From the NCBI RefSeq assembly GCF_030845175.1, contig NZ_CP132542.1, positions 372,001 to 436,000 on the forward strand: a stretch of 64,000 nt of DNA. Direction: 5' to 3'. The notes below the pieces were generated by a model that was not told the origin of the DNA, did not search any database, and was given only the letters and a program-made list of their open reading frames with translations. The position numbers and the translations under genes are program-made. The DNA comes from Coralliovum pocilloporae (GTDB lineage Bacteria; Pseudomonadota; Alphaproteobacteria; Rhizobiales; Cohaesibacteraceae). This document shows, piece by piece, positions 1 to 9,815 of the stretch. The stretch's first letter is position 1. Each line of letters opens with the position of its first letter.

Positions 1-1
1 T

Positions 2-103
2 GCTGAAAGACTGAAAGTTGAACAGGGATTGGAACAAATGCCAGTCAGGGTATGCTTCAAACGCTATGACCGCCGGGCCACGGGATGTGATCTCGTCGTC
101 TAG
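2..103 (+). CDS. 3' end of an unidentified gene (partial)
   Basis: A frame is open from the first bases of the window to a TAG at 101-103. It encodes about 33 C-terminal residues rich in Arg, Lys and Val and ending CDLVV. The piece is too short to assign to a family. It ends 73 bp before the proposed hyuA start and lies on the same strand, so it could be an upstream regulator or enzyme of the hyu operon. It could also be a chance open frame, because only about 100 bases are visible. Confidence 0.3.
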   Translation, partial: AERLKVEQGLEQMPVRVCFKRYDRRATGCDLVV

Positions 104-176
104 TCTGCGTTGTTTGAAAATCAGTCACCCTTAATTGCCAGTTTTATGGCAGGCAACGCCAGTCTCCGGCCTTCCC

Positions 177-2270
177 ATGCTTACATCCCAGCAATTGCGT
201 CTCGCCATCGATATAGGCGGCACATTTACAGATACTGTACTGGTTGACTCTAACCAGCAGGTTCTGGCTTCAACGAAAAACCCGACCACACCCGCCGACC
301 CGACAGAAGGAGCCCTCACGGGCATCCACCATGTCCTGGGTGTATCTGGGTACAGCCCTGCGGATATCGGGCTGTTCATTCACGGCACCACACTTGCGAC
401 CAATGCCCTGATAGAGCGGTGCGGTTCCAAGGTATCGACGATCACGACCCATGGTTTTCGGGACATTCTGGAAATCGCCTATGAACGCCGTTACAGCCAA
501 TACGATATCAACATCAGCAAGCCTGACCTGATCGTTCCACGCTCCCGGAGTTTTACGATTGGCGGTCGCGTTGATTTCATGGGCAAGGAGCTGGCTCCAC
601 TGGATGACAACGGCATCGAGAATCTGGTTGTGGAACTTGAAGCAGCCGGGACAGAAGCCGTTGCAATCTGCCTGCTGCACTCCTACGCAAACCCTGACCA
701 TGAACGCCGGTTAGCGGAAGAGCTGAGGATACGGCTGCCGGACATTGCCATTTCCCGCTCCAGCAAAGTAAGCCCTGAAGCCCGCGAATTTGACCGGCTC
801 TGCACAACAATCGCAAACGCATATGTGCAGCCGATGATGTCAGCTTATCTGTCAGACTTCGAACAGCGGATACACGCCCTCGGCATCACCTGCCCGATCC
901 TCATGATGACCGCAAGCGGCGGCATGACGACCCTCAAGACAGCGGCTGCCTATCCAATCCGACTGGTTGAGTCAGGCCCGGCAGGCGGTGCCATACTCGC
1001 AGCCCAGGTCGCAAGGGACATATCAGCCGATAAAGTCCTGTCTTTCGACATGGGGGGAACAACGGCAAAGCTGTGCCTGATCGACAATTATGAACCTCAG
1101 TCAACGCGACATTTCGAGATTTCCCGGGCCGAACGATTTGTGAAAGGCAGCGGCATGCCGGTTCGGATCCCGGTGCTGGACATGATCGAAATCGGAGCTG
1201 GCGGCGGTTCAATCGCCAGCGTTGACCGGCTCGGGAGATTGCAGGTCGGCCCCAAAAGCGCAGGAAGTGAGCCAGGGCCAGCCGCCTTTGACCGGGGAGG
1301 CACACATCCAACAGTAACAGACGCCGACCTTGTTCTTGGTTATCTTGACCCAGCCTCCTTCGCAGACGGACATATCACCCTCGATGAAACCAGAAGCCGC
1401 AACGCCATTGACAATGAGGTCGGGCACAAACTTGCCACGGACGAGATCAGAACGGCTGCCGGGATCAGCGAGATCGTTGATGACAGCATGGCCAGCGCGG
1501 CAAGAATGCACGCTGTTGAAACCGGCAAGGATCTGGGTGAACGGGTCATGATCGCCTTTGGCGGTAACGGACCCTTGCATGCCACACGGGTGGCAAAGCG
1601 CGCTGGTGTATCACGCATTCTGGTTCCCCCTGAACCTGGCGTCGGCTCGGCAGTCGGGTTTCTCTTCGCGCCAATATCTTATGAAATTGTCCGCAGCCGC
1701 TATACCTTGCTGGAGAGTTTTACGGCAGCAGATGTGAATACCTTGCTCGCTGATATGGAAGCGGACGCCAGAACCGTCGTCACAGAGGCGGCTCAGAACC
1801 AGCCGCTCATACGCAAACGCATCGCCTTCATGCGATATCACGGACAAGGTCATGAGTTGGAGATTCCACTGCCAGACCGCCCGCTGGAAAACAGAGACTC
1901 GGAAACACTGAAAACGGCCTTTGAGGAAGAATATTGCCGTCAGTTCACCCGTGCCGTGCCGGATATGGCTATCGAAATCCTCAACTGGGGACTGAAGCTC
2001 TCAACATTTCATGAATACGCTGCAGAGACCGCCAAAGACCACTCTGTAACAGAGGTCAAACCTCCGGCCACACGCAGGATATTATGCGATGTCACCGGCG
2101 AAGATGTGCATGCCAGCATCTACAAGCGCAAAGACCTTACTGCAGGAACTGTGATTTGTGGTCCTGCCCTGATCCAGGAAACACAGACCACGACTCTGGT
2201 AAGCGCTGATTTCGCCGCTTCAGTGGACAGCCTCGGCAATCTTGTTCTGTCACGAAAGGACACATCATGA
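177..2270 (+). CDS. hyuA: Hydantoinase/oxoprolinase subunit A (HyuA family)
   Basis: This is a 697-residue ATP-dependent cyclic-amide hydrolase subunit of the HyuA/5-oxoprolinase family. The N-terminal ASKHA-type phosphate-binding motif IDIGGTFTD is at residues 11-19, a second glycine-rich motif (SFDMGGTTAK) lies near residue 285, and AFGGNGPLHA lies near 460. I chose the ATG at 177 over a TTG at 135 because family members start just before the IDIGGT strand. The length is normal for HyuA. The stop overlaps hyuB by four bases (ATGA), so the two subunits should be translated together. The family opens hydantoins, 5-oxoproline, acetone-like carbonyls or N-methylhydantoin with ATP. The substrate here cannot be read from sequence. 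No clear Shine-Dalgarno sequence precedes the ATG. Confidence 0.88.
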   Translation: MLTSQQLRLAIDIGGTFTDTVLVDSNQQVLASTKNPTTPADPTEGALTGIHHVLGVSGYSPADIGLFIHGTTLATNALIERCGSKVSTITTHGFRDILEIAYERRYSQYDINISKPDLIVPRSRSFTIGGRVDFMGKELAPLDDNGIENLVVELEAAGTEAVAICLLHSYANPDHERRLAEELRIRLPDIAISRSSKVSPEAREFDRLCTTIANAYVQPMMSAYLSDFEQRIHALGITCPILMMTASGGMTTLKTAAAYPIRLVESGPAGGAILAAQVARDISADKVLSFDMGGTTAKLCLIDNYEPQSTRHFEISRAERFVKGSGMPVRIPVLDMIEIGAGGGSIASVDRLGRLQVGPKSAGSEPGPAAFDRGGTHPTVTDADLVLGYLDPASFADGHITLDETRSRNAIDNEVGHKLATDEIRTAAGISEIVDDSMASAARMHAVETGKDLGERVMIAFGGNGPLHATRVAKRAGVSRILVPPEPGVGSAVGFLFAPISYEIVRSRYTLLESFTAADVNTLLADMEADARTVVTEAAQNQPLIRKRIAFMRYHGQGHELEIPLPDRPLENRDSETLKTAFEEEYCRQFTRAVPDMAIEILNWGLKLSTFHEYAAETAKDHSVTEVKPPATRRILCDVTGEDVHASIYKRKDLTAGTVICGPALIQETQTTTLVSADFAASVDSLGNLVLSRKDTS

Positions 2271-3925
2271 CCAGCTTGTCTCCCATGCGCTTGCAAGTGC
2301 TCTGGAACAGATTGCTTGCGGTGGTCGAAGAACAGGGTCAGGCTCTTATCCGGGCAGCCTTCAGCCCGATCGTACGTGAATGCGGCGATATCTCAGCGGG
2401 TATCTTTGACTGTGACGGCCGCATGCTGGCGCAGGCGGTGACCGGCACACCCGGACACATCAACACCATGGCCGAAGCCGTAAAACTGCTGCTGCAGCAG
2501 TTTTCACTTCAGAGCATGAAACCCGGCGACATCTACATGACGAACGATCCATGGATCGCCTCCGGCCATCTCAATGATTTCCTGCTGCTTATGCCGGTTT
2601 TCAAGGACAAGCAGATTGTCGGTTTCACCTCATGCACCTCTCACCTGGTCGATCTTGGCGGTCAGGGTATGGGGCCGGAAGGATCCGATATTTATGACGA
2701 AGGCCTCTGTATTCCGCCCTGTAAGCTGGTTGATCAAGGGCAGATCAACAGCCTCCTGCTTGACATCGTCAAGGCAAACTCCCGCGAGCCTGTGGCCAAT
2801 GAGGGAGACATATACGCCCTGATCGCCTGCTGCGAAACAGGAGCCCGGCGGCTCATCGACATGATGGGTGAATTCAGGCTCGATGACCTGAAGCCTCTGG
2901 CGGATTACATCATCCAAACCTCTCTGTCCGGAACCCGAAGAGCAATTGCCGAAGTACCGAACGGCCTCTACCGATCATCCCTGCGTATTGAGGGATACGA
3001 GGAGCCAATCAGTCTTCATGCGGCCCTGACAGTCTCAGATGAAGAAATTCATCTCAGCTTTGACGGCACCGCCCCCTGCTCGGCCAAAGGCATCAATGTT
3101 CCGATAAATTATGCAACCGCCTATTCGGTATTTGCACTGCGCTGTATTATCGGGTCAGACATTCCCAACAATGCAGGATCGCTGGAGCCATTCAAAGTAA
3201 CGGCCCCCGAGAACTGTATCCTGAACGCTCAGCGCCCCGCGCCGGTGGCCATGCGGCACACAATAGGCCAACTGACGCCTGATCTGGTCTATGGCTGTCT
3301 GTCCCAGGCGCTTCCCGATCACGTTCCCGCAGAAGGGGCGTCCTGCATGTATGACCTGCCCGTCCGCAATACACCGGACGCATCTCGCGAGAGCGTCTTC
3401 GCACTAGAACTGGTTTTCAACGGTGGCACCGGTGCCCGCCCCTCAAGAGATGGTCTTTCGGCGACGGCCTTCCCCAGTGGGGTTTGGGGCAGCCAGGTGG
3501 AAACCACAGAATCCGCGGCACCTGTCATTATCTCCAGACGGGAATTGCGAACAGACAGCGGCGGTGCAGGAAAATTCCGTGGCGGTCTCGGTCAGCACAT
3601 AGAAATGCGCTCATCAAATGCAGACGATATCCTGCTCTTCCTGTCCGTGGAACGAACCCGGTTTGCAGCCCGCGGCAGACAGGGCGGCATGAGCGGAGCC
3701 ACAGGCAGCATCAGGCTGGGAGAACAGGGAAGACCATTACCGGCAAAGGGGGAAGTCCGTATTCCCGCTGGCGAAACCCTTGTTTTCGAAACCCCTGGCG
3801 GCGGCGGCTTTGGAAGCCCGAATGACCGTCCTCCTGAGGCGATCGCACACGATCTCAGAGAGGGTCTGATTTCCAAGGATCATGCCCGGGATCTCTATGG
3901 TTTTGCTCTGGAGGAGGACACATGA
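2267..3925 (+). CDS. hyuB: Hydantoinase/oxoprolinase subunit B (HyuB family)
   Basis: This 552-residue protein is the partner of HyuA in ATP-dependent hydantoinase/oxoprolinase complexes. Recognisable HyuB features are the N-terminal REC-DISAG-IFD segment, TGTPGHINTM, NDPW-ASGHLNDF (about residues 88-105), and the C-terminal glycine-rich GGGGFG followed by a short helical tail. It overlaps hyuA and the following aminotransferase by four bases each, so the operon is translationally coupled. Length and domain order are typical of the family. The reaction is ATP-driven hydrolysis of a cyclic amide or carboxylation-type chemistry, depending on subfamily, and I cannot decide between them. Confidence 0.9.
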   Translation: MTSLSPMRLQVLWNRLLAVVEEQGQALIRAAFSPIVRECGDISAGIFDCDGRMLAQAVTGTPGHINTMAEAVKLLLQQFSLQSMKPGDIYMTNDPWIASGHLNDFLLLMPVFKDKQIVGFTSCTSHLVDLGGQGMGPEGSDIYDEGLCIPPCKLVDQGQINSLLLDIVKANSREPVANEGDIYALIACCETGARRLIDMMGEFRLDDLKPLADYIIQTSLSGTRRAIAEVPNGLYRSSLRIEGYEEPISLHAALTVSDEEIHLSFDGTAPCSAKGINVPINYATAYSVFALRCIIGSDIPNNAGSLEPFKVTAPENCILNAQRPAPVAMRHTIGQLTPDLVYGCLSQALPDHVPAEGASCMYDLPVRNTPDASRESVFALELVFNGGTGARPSRDGLSATAFPSGVWGSQVETTESAAPVIISRRELRTDSGGAGKFRGGLGQHIEMRSSNADDILLFLSVERTRFAARGRQGGMSGATGSIRLGEQGRPLPAKGEVRIPAGETLVFETPGGGGFGSPNDRPPEAIAHDLREGLISKDHARDLYGFALEEDT

Positions 3926-4998
3926 CCCTACCTCAACCTCACATCGGGGCAATGGCTTCTTATCAGCTTGCAAACCTTGAAGCGCCAGAAGGTACGCGCC
4001 TGATCTCCATGGCACAGAACGAAAGTCTGCGTGCACCCTCTCCTCTCGCGCTGGATGCAGCACATATGGCTCTGTCTGCGGGCGCCACGTATCCGGACCC
4101 GGACTGGTCAGAACTGCGTGCTGCAATCTCACTGGTTCACGGCCTTCCCGAAGATCGCATCCTGTGCGGGGCGGGATCGATGGAACTCATAGCCTCCATT
4201 GCTAATGCCTATCTGGGCACCGGAGACGAGGTACTCACAAGCGACTACGCCTATGCATTCATCAAGACTGTTACACAATTCACAAATGCCCGCTTCTGCT
4301 CAGTGCCCGAGATCAATCTGGCCGTCTCAACGGACGCCTTGATCGGAGGCATCACACCAGCAACAAAAATTGTCTTTGTGGCCAACCCTGGAAACCCAAC
4401 AGGAACACGCATTTCATCAGCAAAACTGCGAGAGCTGCGACAGGCCCTTCCTGAAAATATCCTGCTGATTATTGATGAGGCCTATGGCGAGTTCAGCGAC
4501 CATCTGGATGAGCGTCTGTTCGACCTTTCTGAAACAACCAACACAATTATCCTGCGGACATTGTCCAAGAGCTATGGCCTTGCAGGCATGCGGGTCGGTT
4601 GGGGCTGCTTCCCCGAACACATATCAGAGCAGGTTCGAAAAATCCTCAACCCGAACAATGTGTCGATTGCAAGCCAGTCTGCAGCCACAGCAGCGATGCA
4701 TGATCAGGATTACATGTCTGAAACATGCAGAATAACAGCGCAGTTGCGAGACCGGTTCTCAGAACAGCTACAAGAGCTCGATATCCAGGTAAAAAGCAGC
4801 CACACCAACTTTGTACTGCTGCAATTCAGGAACAACGCTGAAGCCTCCCATGCCAATAGGCATCTCGTAAAGAACGGTATTCTGATGCGGCAAATGCAGG
4901 GATACGGGCTGGGGCATTGCCTCAGAGCCACAATCGTGGCGCAGGATGACATGATGTTCGTTACAACCAGACTGAACGAGTGGAGCAGAACACGATGA
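3922..4998 (+). CDS. HisC-like PLP-dependent aminotransferase (class I/II)
   Basis: This 358-residue fold-type I aminotransferase resembles histidinol-phosphate aminotransferase. Visible residues are NPGNPTG (155-161), the PLP-pyridine Asp in IIDEAY (Asp185), the Schiff-base Lys216 in LSKSYGLAG, and a following MRVGW with the carboxylate-binding Arg. It begins inside the hyuB stop and ends inside the start of the next gene, so it belongs to the hyu operon and not to a histidine operon. No other his genes are present. It probably transaminates an amino or keto acid related to the HyuAB product (inference). The family assignment is firm and the substrate is unknown. Confidence 0.85.
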   Translation: MTLPQPHIGAMASYQLANLEAPEGTRLISMAQNESLRAPSPLALDAAHMALSAGATYPDPDWSELRAAISLVHGLPEDRILCGAGSMELIASIANAYLGTGDEVLTSDYAYAFIKTVTQFTNARFCSVPEINLAVSTDALIGGITPATKIVFVANPGNPTGTRISSAKLRELRQALPENILLIIDEAYGEFSDHLDERLFDLSETTNTIILRTLSKSYGLAGMRVGWGCFPEHISEQVRKILNPNNVSIASQSAATAAMHDQDYMSETCRITAQLRDRFSEQLQELDIQVKSSHTNFVLLQFRNNAEASHANRHLVKNGILMRQMQGYGLGHCLRATIVAQDDMMFVTTRLNEWSRTR

Positions 4999-5753
4999 CT
5001 GAAATGAATGGACGTGCTGCGCATCGCATCGGGGTTCTGGTTCCATATACGAACACCAATCTGGAAAGCGACTGCGTCCTGATGCGACCGGAAGGTGTCA
5101 GCTTTCACTTCGCCCGCCTCGGAGGCTATGAAATAGATGCAGTTCCTGATGCCGAACAGATGTTAGGGCTCGGGCATTCCGATATTGCAGAACCCCTCAA
5201 ACTGATCGCAGGCGTGCGCCCCGACGTCGTTCTCTACGGCTGCACATCAGCAACCCTGTCCATCGGGCCTGATTTTGATCGGAAACTTGCCAGCGATATC
5301 GAAAACACGATTGGCGCCAAAACTGTAACAGCAGCCAGTGCACTGGTTCATGCCCTGAAGACGCTCGGCAAAACAAAGATCGCCTTTGCATCTCCCTATA
5401 CTGCCCCACTCAACGATGACGCCATCCGTTTCCTGGCCCGGTTCGAGATCGAAACCGTGTCACGCGCAGACTACCCCGAAGCTCTGGGCAATTTCGGCCA
5501 GGGTGCCCTGCCGCCCGAACAGGTCCTTGAGCTCGGCATGCAAGCCAACAGCGACGAAGCTGAAGTCATCGTTCTGTCCTGCACCGATATGCGATCAGTG
5601 GAAATCATCGATCACCTGGAACAGTCAACCGGCAAGCCTGTCATAACATCCAATCAGGCCATGCTGTTCCAAGCGCTACAGCTTCTGGGAGAAACCGATT
5701 TTCGCGAGGGCTTTGGCCAGCTTTTTACGGCCCTCTCTCAGCCACAGCGCTGA
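4995..5753 (+). CDS. Maleate isomerase / Asp-Glu racemase-like protein
   Basis: This 252-residue protein belongs to the Asp/Glu/hydantoin racemase superfamily and is closest in pattern to maleate isomerase and arylmalonate decarboxylase. It has the N-terminal VPYTNTNLESD motif (Asn and Glu as in maleate isomerase) and two catalytic-type cysteines, Cys83 in GCTSAT and Cys196 in SCTDMRS. A two-cysteine active site supports racemisation or cis-trans isomerisation. I prefer the ATG at 4995, which overlaps the aminotransferase stop as ATGA, over a GTG at 4980. It is the last gene of the four-gene operon. Hydantoin racemases commonly accompany hydantoinases, but the maleate-isomerase signature points to a dicarboxylate-like substrate (inference). 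Confidence 0.8.
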   Translation: MTEMNGRAAHRIGVLVPYTNTNLESDCVLMRPEGVSFHFARLGGYEIDAVPDAEQMLGLGHSDIAEPLKLIAGVRPDVVLYGCTSATLSIGPDFDRKLASDIENTIGAKTVTAASALVHALKTLGKTKIAFASPYTAPLNDDAIRFLARFEIETVSRADYPEALGNFGQGALPPEQVLELGMQANSDEAEVIVLSCTDMRSVEIIDHLEQSTGKPVITSNQAMLFQALQLLGETDFREGFGQLFTALSQPQR

Positions 5754-5832
5754 CAGAAAAAAGGAACTATTCCGGATAAATACCGTTCAAGAAGCGATCT
5801 GTTTAAGCTTATAACAAAGAGCAGAGAAATAA

Positions 5833-5917
5833 TGGTGCGGTCAGAGGGACTCGAACCCTCAAGCCCGGAGGCGACGAATTTTAAGTCCGTTGCGTATACC
5901 AATTCCGCCATGACCGC
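5833..5917 (-). tRNA. tRNA-Leu (anticodon UAA)
   Basis: On the minus strand the 85-nt sequence starts GCGGTCA and ends TGACCGC-A-CCA, which pair as a seven-base acceptor stem with an encoded CCA. The anticodon loop reads CTTAAAA (anticodon UAA), there is a long class II variable arm, and the T-loop is GGTTCGAGTCC. The large variable arm and the UAA anticodon identify a leucine tRNA. It stands alone between the hyu operon and gpt. Confidence 0.96.
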
Positions 5918-6041
5918 GATGCTGATTCTCAGCGAAGACCACATACTAATATGCGACTGGATTCGCCCACACAAGATGCAATCGTATTTGGGTGTGCTGC
6001 ATCACCTGACACACAACACACCCTCTATAGCCTGGCTTTTC

Positions 6042-6545
6042 TTAAGCGTCATCGCCTGCAATGGGAGGCTGGAAGCTGAGGCCCATATCCCACGGGAAAT
6101 AAATCCAGGTGTCCTGGCTGACTTCCGTAATGAAGGTGTCAACCAATGGCCGCCCCTTGGGCTTTGCATAAACAGTCGCAAAATGGGCCTTTGGCAACAT
6201 GTCGCGAACAACCTTGGCTGTTGTACCGGTGTCAACAAGGTCATCAATGATCAGAACACCTTCACCCTGGCCACCCTCAACGCCGATAACATTCGGATCA
6301 ATCGCCTTGATCACATCCAGTGAGCCCTGGTTCTCATAGTCATGGTAAGAGGCGATACAGACTGTCTCAATCGTGCGGATACCCAGTTCCCGGCAGACAA
6401 TCGCGGCAGGAACAAGACCTCCACGGGTAATCGCGACCATGGCCTTCCATTCGCCAATTCCGGCGAGCCGCCAGGACAGGGCCCGGGAATCCTGATGGAA
6501 CCGGTCCCAGGACACCGGAAAGACCTTACGATCAGTTGCAGTCAT
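6042..6545 (-). CDS. gpt: Xanthine phosphoribosyltransferase
   Basis: This 167-residue type I phosphoribosyltransferase has the Gpt pattern. ITRGGLVPA is near residue 40, and the PRPP-binding loop [14 protein letters not shown] is near residues 98-111. It also has the C-terminal WIYFPWD typical of bacterial xanthine-guanine PRTases. It converts xanthine, guanine or hypoxanthine plus PRPP to the nucleotide in cytosolic purine salvage. Its start overlaps the cinA stop by four bases, so it is the downstream gene of a cinA-gpt pair on the minus strand. Confidence 0.93.
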   Translation of the reverse strand: MTATDRKVFPVSWDRFHQDSRALSWRLAGIGEWKAMVAITRGGLVPAAIVCRELGIRTIETVCIASYHDYENQGSLDVIKAIDPNVIGVEGGQGEGVLIIDDLVDTGTTAKVVRDMLPKAHFATVYAKPKGRPLVDTFITEVSQDTWIYFPWDMGLSFQPPIAGDDA

Positions 6546-7330
6546 GTTTGTTTCTCCATTTCGATGCGGGCCCGAATAGAAGCGACCATGGTCTCTACCG
6601 CTTGTTCAGCAGTCTCCAGCGCGTCTTCATCCCGACTTCTGATAACAATCTGTGTGGCGAATTTCTCACCGTCAAAATAAGGATAGGATCCCATTGAGAC
6701 AGCCGGATGCTGCTTCTGCAAGGCACCCAGCTCACCGCCGATCCATCCTTCACCAACGCCAGCTTCAACGGAACGAGACAGCATCTTCCGCCCTGTTTCA
6801 AGGGTTGGTGCGATTTCATCCATCATGGCATGCATGACAGCAGGAACACCCGCCATCACATGCACATTGCCAATGCGGAATCCCGGAGCACCGGATACCG
6901 GGTTATGAATCAGGTCGGCCCCTTCCGGAATACGGGCCATACGCAACCGGGCCTCATTCAGGTCGCCGGGCTCATAGCGTGCTTCGAGAATGGCAACAGC
7001 GCGGGGGTCATGAGGCAGATCAACACCGAACGCGACAGCCATGGCATCGGCTGTTATGTCATCATGCGTCGGTCCAATGCCACCCGTGGTAAAGACATAG
7101 GTATAAGCGGATCGCAGAGCATTGACTGCCGAGACAATTGCATCAATTTCATCTGCAACAACCCTGACCTCTTTCAGGTCAACCCCGAGCGCTGTCAGAT
7201 ACTCTGCGATGAACCCGGTATTGGTATCCTTGGTACGGCCGGAGAGAATCTCGTCGCCAATAACCAGAACAGCCGCTGTTACCGGCGACGACAAATCCAA
7301 CTCGGCAGATTCTGATGCGGGGTTCGACAT
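6542..7330 (-). CDS. CinA N-terminal-type molybdopterin-binding-fold protein
   Basis: This 262-residue protein carries the MoaB/Mog (MoCF) fold found in the N-terminal half of CinA. It begins [19 protein letters not shown] and contains [14 protein letters not shown] near residue 80 and an AGVPAVM loop near 160. The C-terminal nicotinamide-mononucleotide deamidase domain of full CinA is absent, so this is the short alphaproteobacterial form. The family is linked to ADP-ribose pyrophosphatase or nucleotide-cleaning activity. The gene overlaps gpt by four bases. The start is supported by the usual distance to the first beta strand. Confidence 0.85.
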   Translation of the reverse strand: MSNPASESAELDLSSPVTAAVLVIGDEILSGRTKDTNTGFIAEYLTALGVDLKEVRVVADEIDAIVSAVNALRSAYTYVFTTGGIGPTHDDITADAMAVAFGVDLPHDPRAVAILEARYEPGDLNEARLRMARIPEGADLIHNPVSGAPGFRIGNVHVMAGVPAVMHAMMDEIAPTLETGRKMLSRSVEAGVGEGWIGGELGALQKQHPAVSMGSYPYFDGEKFATQIVIRSRDEDALETAEQAVETMVASIRARIEMEKQT

Positions 7331-7425
7331 TGCAAATCTCGTTCTAACAACGCATTTATGAACCTACGTCCTAGCCGCTTTACCCGTGGCACTCAAGCCA
7401 TCACCCCTTCAAGCAGAGACAGATC

Positions 7426-8127
7426 ATGAAATTGCCCCAGAATCTTATCCAGGGAACCCTGCTCAAGCGCTACAAACGCTTCCTTGCTGATGTGGAACTG
7501 ACAGATGGCGAGATCATCACGGCCCATTGCGCCAATCCGGGCTCCATGCTTGGTCTCAAGGATCCGGGCTGTAAAGTCTGGCTGTCTCACTCGGACAATC
7601 CAAAGCGCAAGCTCAAATATTCCTGGGAGCTGACCGAGCTGGAGAATGCCATGGTCGGCATCAACACCAACCATCCCAATGCCATTGTGGCAGAAGCCAT
7701 TGAAAACGGCAGCATTCCCGCTCTCAAGACCTATGACAGCCTCAAACGCGAGGTGAAATACGGCAAGAACTCCCGGATCGATATCCTGCTGGAGGGTGCT
7801 GAAGGCGGCAAAACCTATGTGGAAGTGAAGAATGTCCATCTGTGCCGGGAAGAAGGGTTGGCTGAATTCCCGGATTCCGTCACAGCCAGAGGGGCCAAAC
7901 ACCTGGCCGAGCTGTCCGATATGGTCCGGGACGGTCATCGTGCCGTGATGGTTTTTCTGGTACAGAGAACCGATTGTGACCGCATGGCACTGGCGCACGA
8001 TATCGACCCCAAATATGGCGAAGCCTTCGATGCGGCACGGGAAGCGGGTGTGGAAATGATCGCGGTAGGCTGCGGCATTACCACTGAAGAAATCACGGTA
8101 AACCGCTCTGTCAAACTGGAAGAGTGA
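7426..8127 (+). CDS. sfsA: SfsA family protein (sugar fermentation stimulation homologue)
   Basis: This 233-residue protein matches SfsA along its whole length: an N-terminal LIQGTLLKRYKRFLADVEL OB-like segment, then HCANPGSM near residue 40, SRIDILLEG near 115, and YVEVKNVHL near 130. SfsA was named in E. coli for effects on maltose metabolism and DNA binding. The PD-(D/E)xK-like core (D..EVKN) suggests a nuclease-like fold. It is divergent from cinA with 95 bp between them. No strong ribosome binding site is visible. The biochemical role of the family is unsettled. Confidence 0.9.
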   Translation: MKLPQNLIQGTLLKRYKRFLADVELTDGEIITAHCANPGSMLGLKDPGCKVWLSHSDNPKRKLKYSWELTELENAMVGINTNHPNAIVAEAIENGSIPALKTYDSLKREVKYGKNSRIDILLEGAEGGKTYVEVKNVHLCREEGLAEFPDSVTARGAKHLAELSDMVRDGHRAVMVFLVQRTDCDRMALAHDIDPKYGEAFDAAREAGVEMIAVGCGITTEEITVNRSVKLEE

Positions 8128-8245
8128 TGACAGACGGCCAATTTACGGGTAATCGAACAGAAACACTTACTATCAAGCGCGTCTGACTGTCACTTGCTCA
8201 CAGAACCAAGACAGCGCGCCAGACAGAGGGACCTGCTGAGGGCCG

Positions 8246-9070
8246 ATGGTACGATATATTGATGCCGCAGAAGCGCCGATGGCCAATGACGGCGTAATCA
8301 AACTCTACAATAAGGATGATTTCGCGGGCCTTCAGCGAGCCGGACAACTCACGGCAACTGTTCTGGACAAGCTTGCAGATCTGATCGTTCCCGGCATCAC
8401 CACTGAAGAGATTGACCGGGCCGTCTATGCCTTCGGCCTGGAACATGATGCAGTTCCGGCGACGCTCTATTATCGCGGATATACCAAATCCAGCTGTACA
8501 TCCATCAATCATGTGGTCTGCCATGGCATTCCCAATGAAAAGCCCCTCAGGGATGGTGATATCATCAATGTGGACGTCACCTATGTGGTTGATGGCTGGC
8601 ATGGGGATTCAAGCCGCATGTATATGGTGGGTACACCCAAGCGGGCCGCAGAGCGTCTGGTGGATGTGACCTATGAATCGCTGATGCGCGGCATCGAAGC
8701 GGCCCGTCCGGGCAACACCACGGGTGATATCGGTGCTGCAATCCAGACTTTTGCTGAAGGCGAGCGCTGTTCAGTTGTCCGTGACTTCTGTGGCCACGGC
8801 ATTGGACGCCTGTTCCACGATGCACCGAACATTCTGCATTATGGTCGCCCGGGGGAAGGTGTGGAGCTGCGCCCCGGGATGGTCTTCACCATCGAGCCGA
8901 TGATCAACCTTGGCCGGGCCCACGTAAAGGTTCTGTCTGATGGCTGGACCGCCGTAACCCGCGACCGATCTCTTTCAGCCCAGTTCGAGCATATGATCGG
9001 GATCACCGAAGATGGATGTCAGATTTTCACCCAGTCACCATCTGGCCGCAACAAGCCACCCTATGTATGA
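8246..9070 (+). CDS. map: Methionine aminopeptidase, type I
   Basis: This 274-residue dinuclear metalloprotease removes the N-terminal methionine from nascent proteins. The five metal ligands are visible in order: Asp in NVDVTY, Asp in GWHGDSSR, His in CGHGIGRLFH, Glu in FTIEPMI and Glu in QFEHMIG. Length is typical of type I enzymes. A TGAGGG Shine-Dalgarno-like sequence lies just upstream of the ATG at 8246, and an internal ATG at 8279 is a weaker alternative. radC follows after nine bases, so the two are probably cotranscribed. Confidence 0.95.
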   Translation: MVRYIDAAEAPMANDGVIKLYNKDDFAGLQRAGQLTATVLDKLADLIVPGITTEEIDRAVYAFGLEHDAVPATLYYRGYTKSSCTSINHVVCHGIPNEKPLRDGDIINVDVTYVVDGWHGDSSRMYMVGTPKRAAERLVDVTYESLMRGIEAARPGNTTGDIGAAIQTFAEGERCSVVRDFCGHGIGRLFHDAPNILHYGRPGEGVELRPGMVFTIEPMINLGRAHVKVLSDGWTAVTRDRSLSAQFEHMIGITEDGCQIFTQSPSGRNKPPYV

Positions 9071-9079
9071 TCGGTCTTC

Positions 9080-9781
9080 ATGAGTGGCTTTGAAGATAAA
9101 CCGGCTCCCGCACCCCATTACATGGGGCACAGGGATCGTCTGCGGGCCCGGTTCCACGAAGCCGGAGCAGACACCCTTGCCGACTACGAGCTGCTTGAAC
9201 TGATTCTCTTCCGGGCTATCAAGCGACAGGATACAAAACCGCTCGCCAAAGAACTCATAGCCCGGTTCGGCAGCTTCTCTGAAGTCCTGTCTGCGGCTCC
9301 CAATCGCCTCAAGGAAGTCAGTGGAGTGGGTGATGCGGTTGTAACCGAACTGAAGCTGGTGGAAGCCGCAGCCAAACGCTTTACGCTGGGCGAGGTAAAA
9401 AAGCGTCCCATGCTTGGTTCGTGGTCTTCGGTGATTGAATATTGCCGCACGGCCATGGCCTTTTCCGACAAGGAACAGTTTCGCGTGCTGTTTCTGGACA
9501 AGAAAAACGCACTCATCACAGATGAGGTTCAGCAGACGGGCACTGTCGATCACACACCGGTCTACCCGCGTGAAGTGGTCAAACGCGCTCTTGAGCTGTC
9601 AGCCACGGCCATCATCCTGGTGCACAATCATCCGTCCGGTGACCCGACGCCGTCCCGGACCGATATTCAGATGACGAAAAAGATCATCGATGTCGCAGAG
9701 CCGCTTGGCATCACCGTTCACGACCACATTATTGTCGGCAAGGATGGTCACGCGAGCTTCCGTGGTCTGAAGCTGATCTAG
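9080..9781 (+). CDS. radC: RadC/JAMM-domain DNA repair-associated protein
   Basis: This 233-residue RadC family member has an N-terminal helix-hairpin-helix-like segment (about residues 15-85, including [10 protein letters not shown]) and a C-terminal JAMM metalloprotease-fold domain. The metal motif [14 protein letters not shown] is near residues 176-189 and is followed by HDHIIVG. The family carries the name of a radiation-sensitivity locus, but its activity is unproven. It lies directly downstream of map, an arrangement common in alphaproteobacteria. It converges on the MobA-fusion gene with 34 bp between stops. Confidence 0.93.
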   Translation: MSGFEDKPAPAPHYMGHRDRLRARFHEAGADTLADYELLELILFRAIKRQDTKPLAKELIARFGSFSEVLSAAPNRLKEVSGVGDAVVTELKLVEAAAKRFTLGEVKKRPMLGSWSSVIEYCRTAMAFSDKEQFRVLFLDKKNALITDEVQQTGTVDHTPVYPREVVKRALELSATAIILVHNHPSGDPTPSRTDIQMTKKIIDVAEPLGITVHDHIIVGKDGHASFRGLKLI

Positions 9782-9815
9782 GATCAAGACTCATTGCTGA
9801 CGCCCATTCTGTTTA

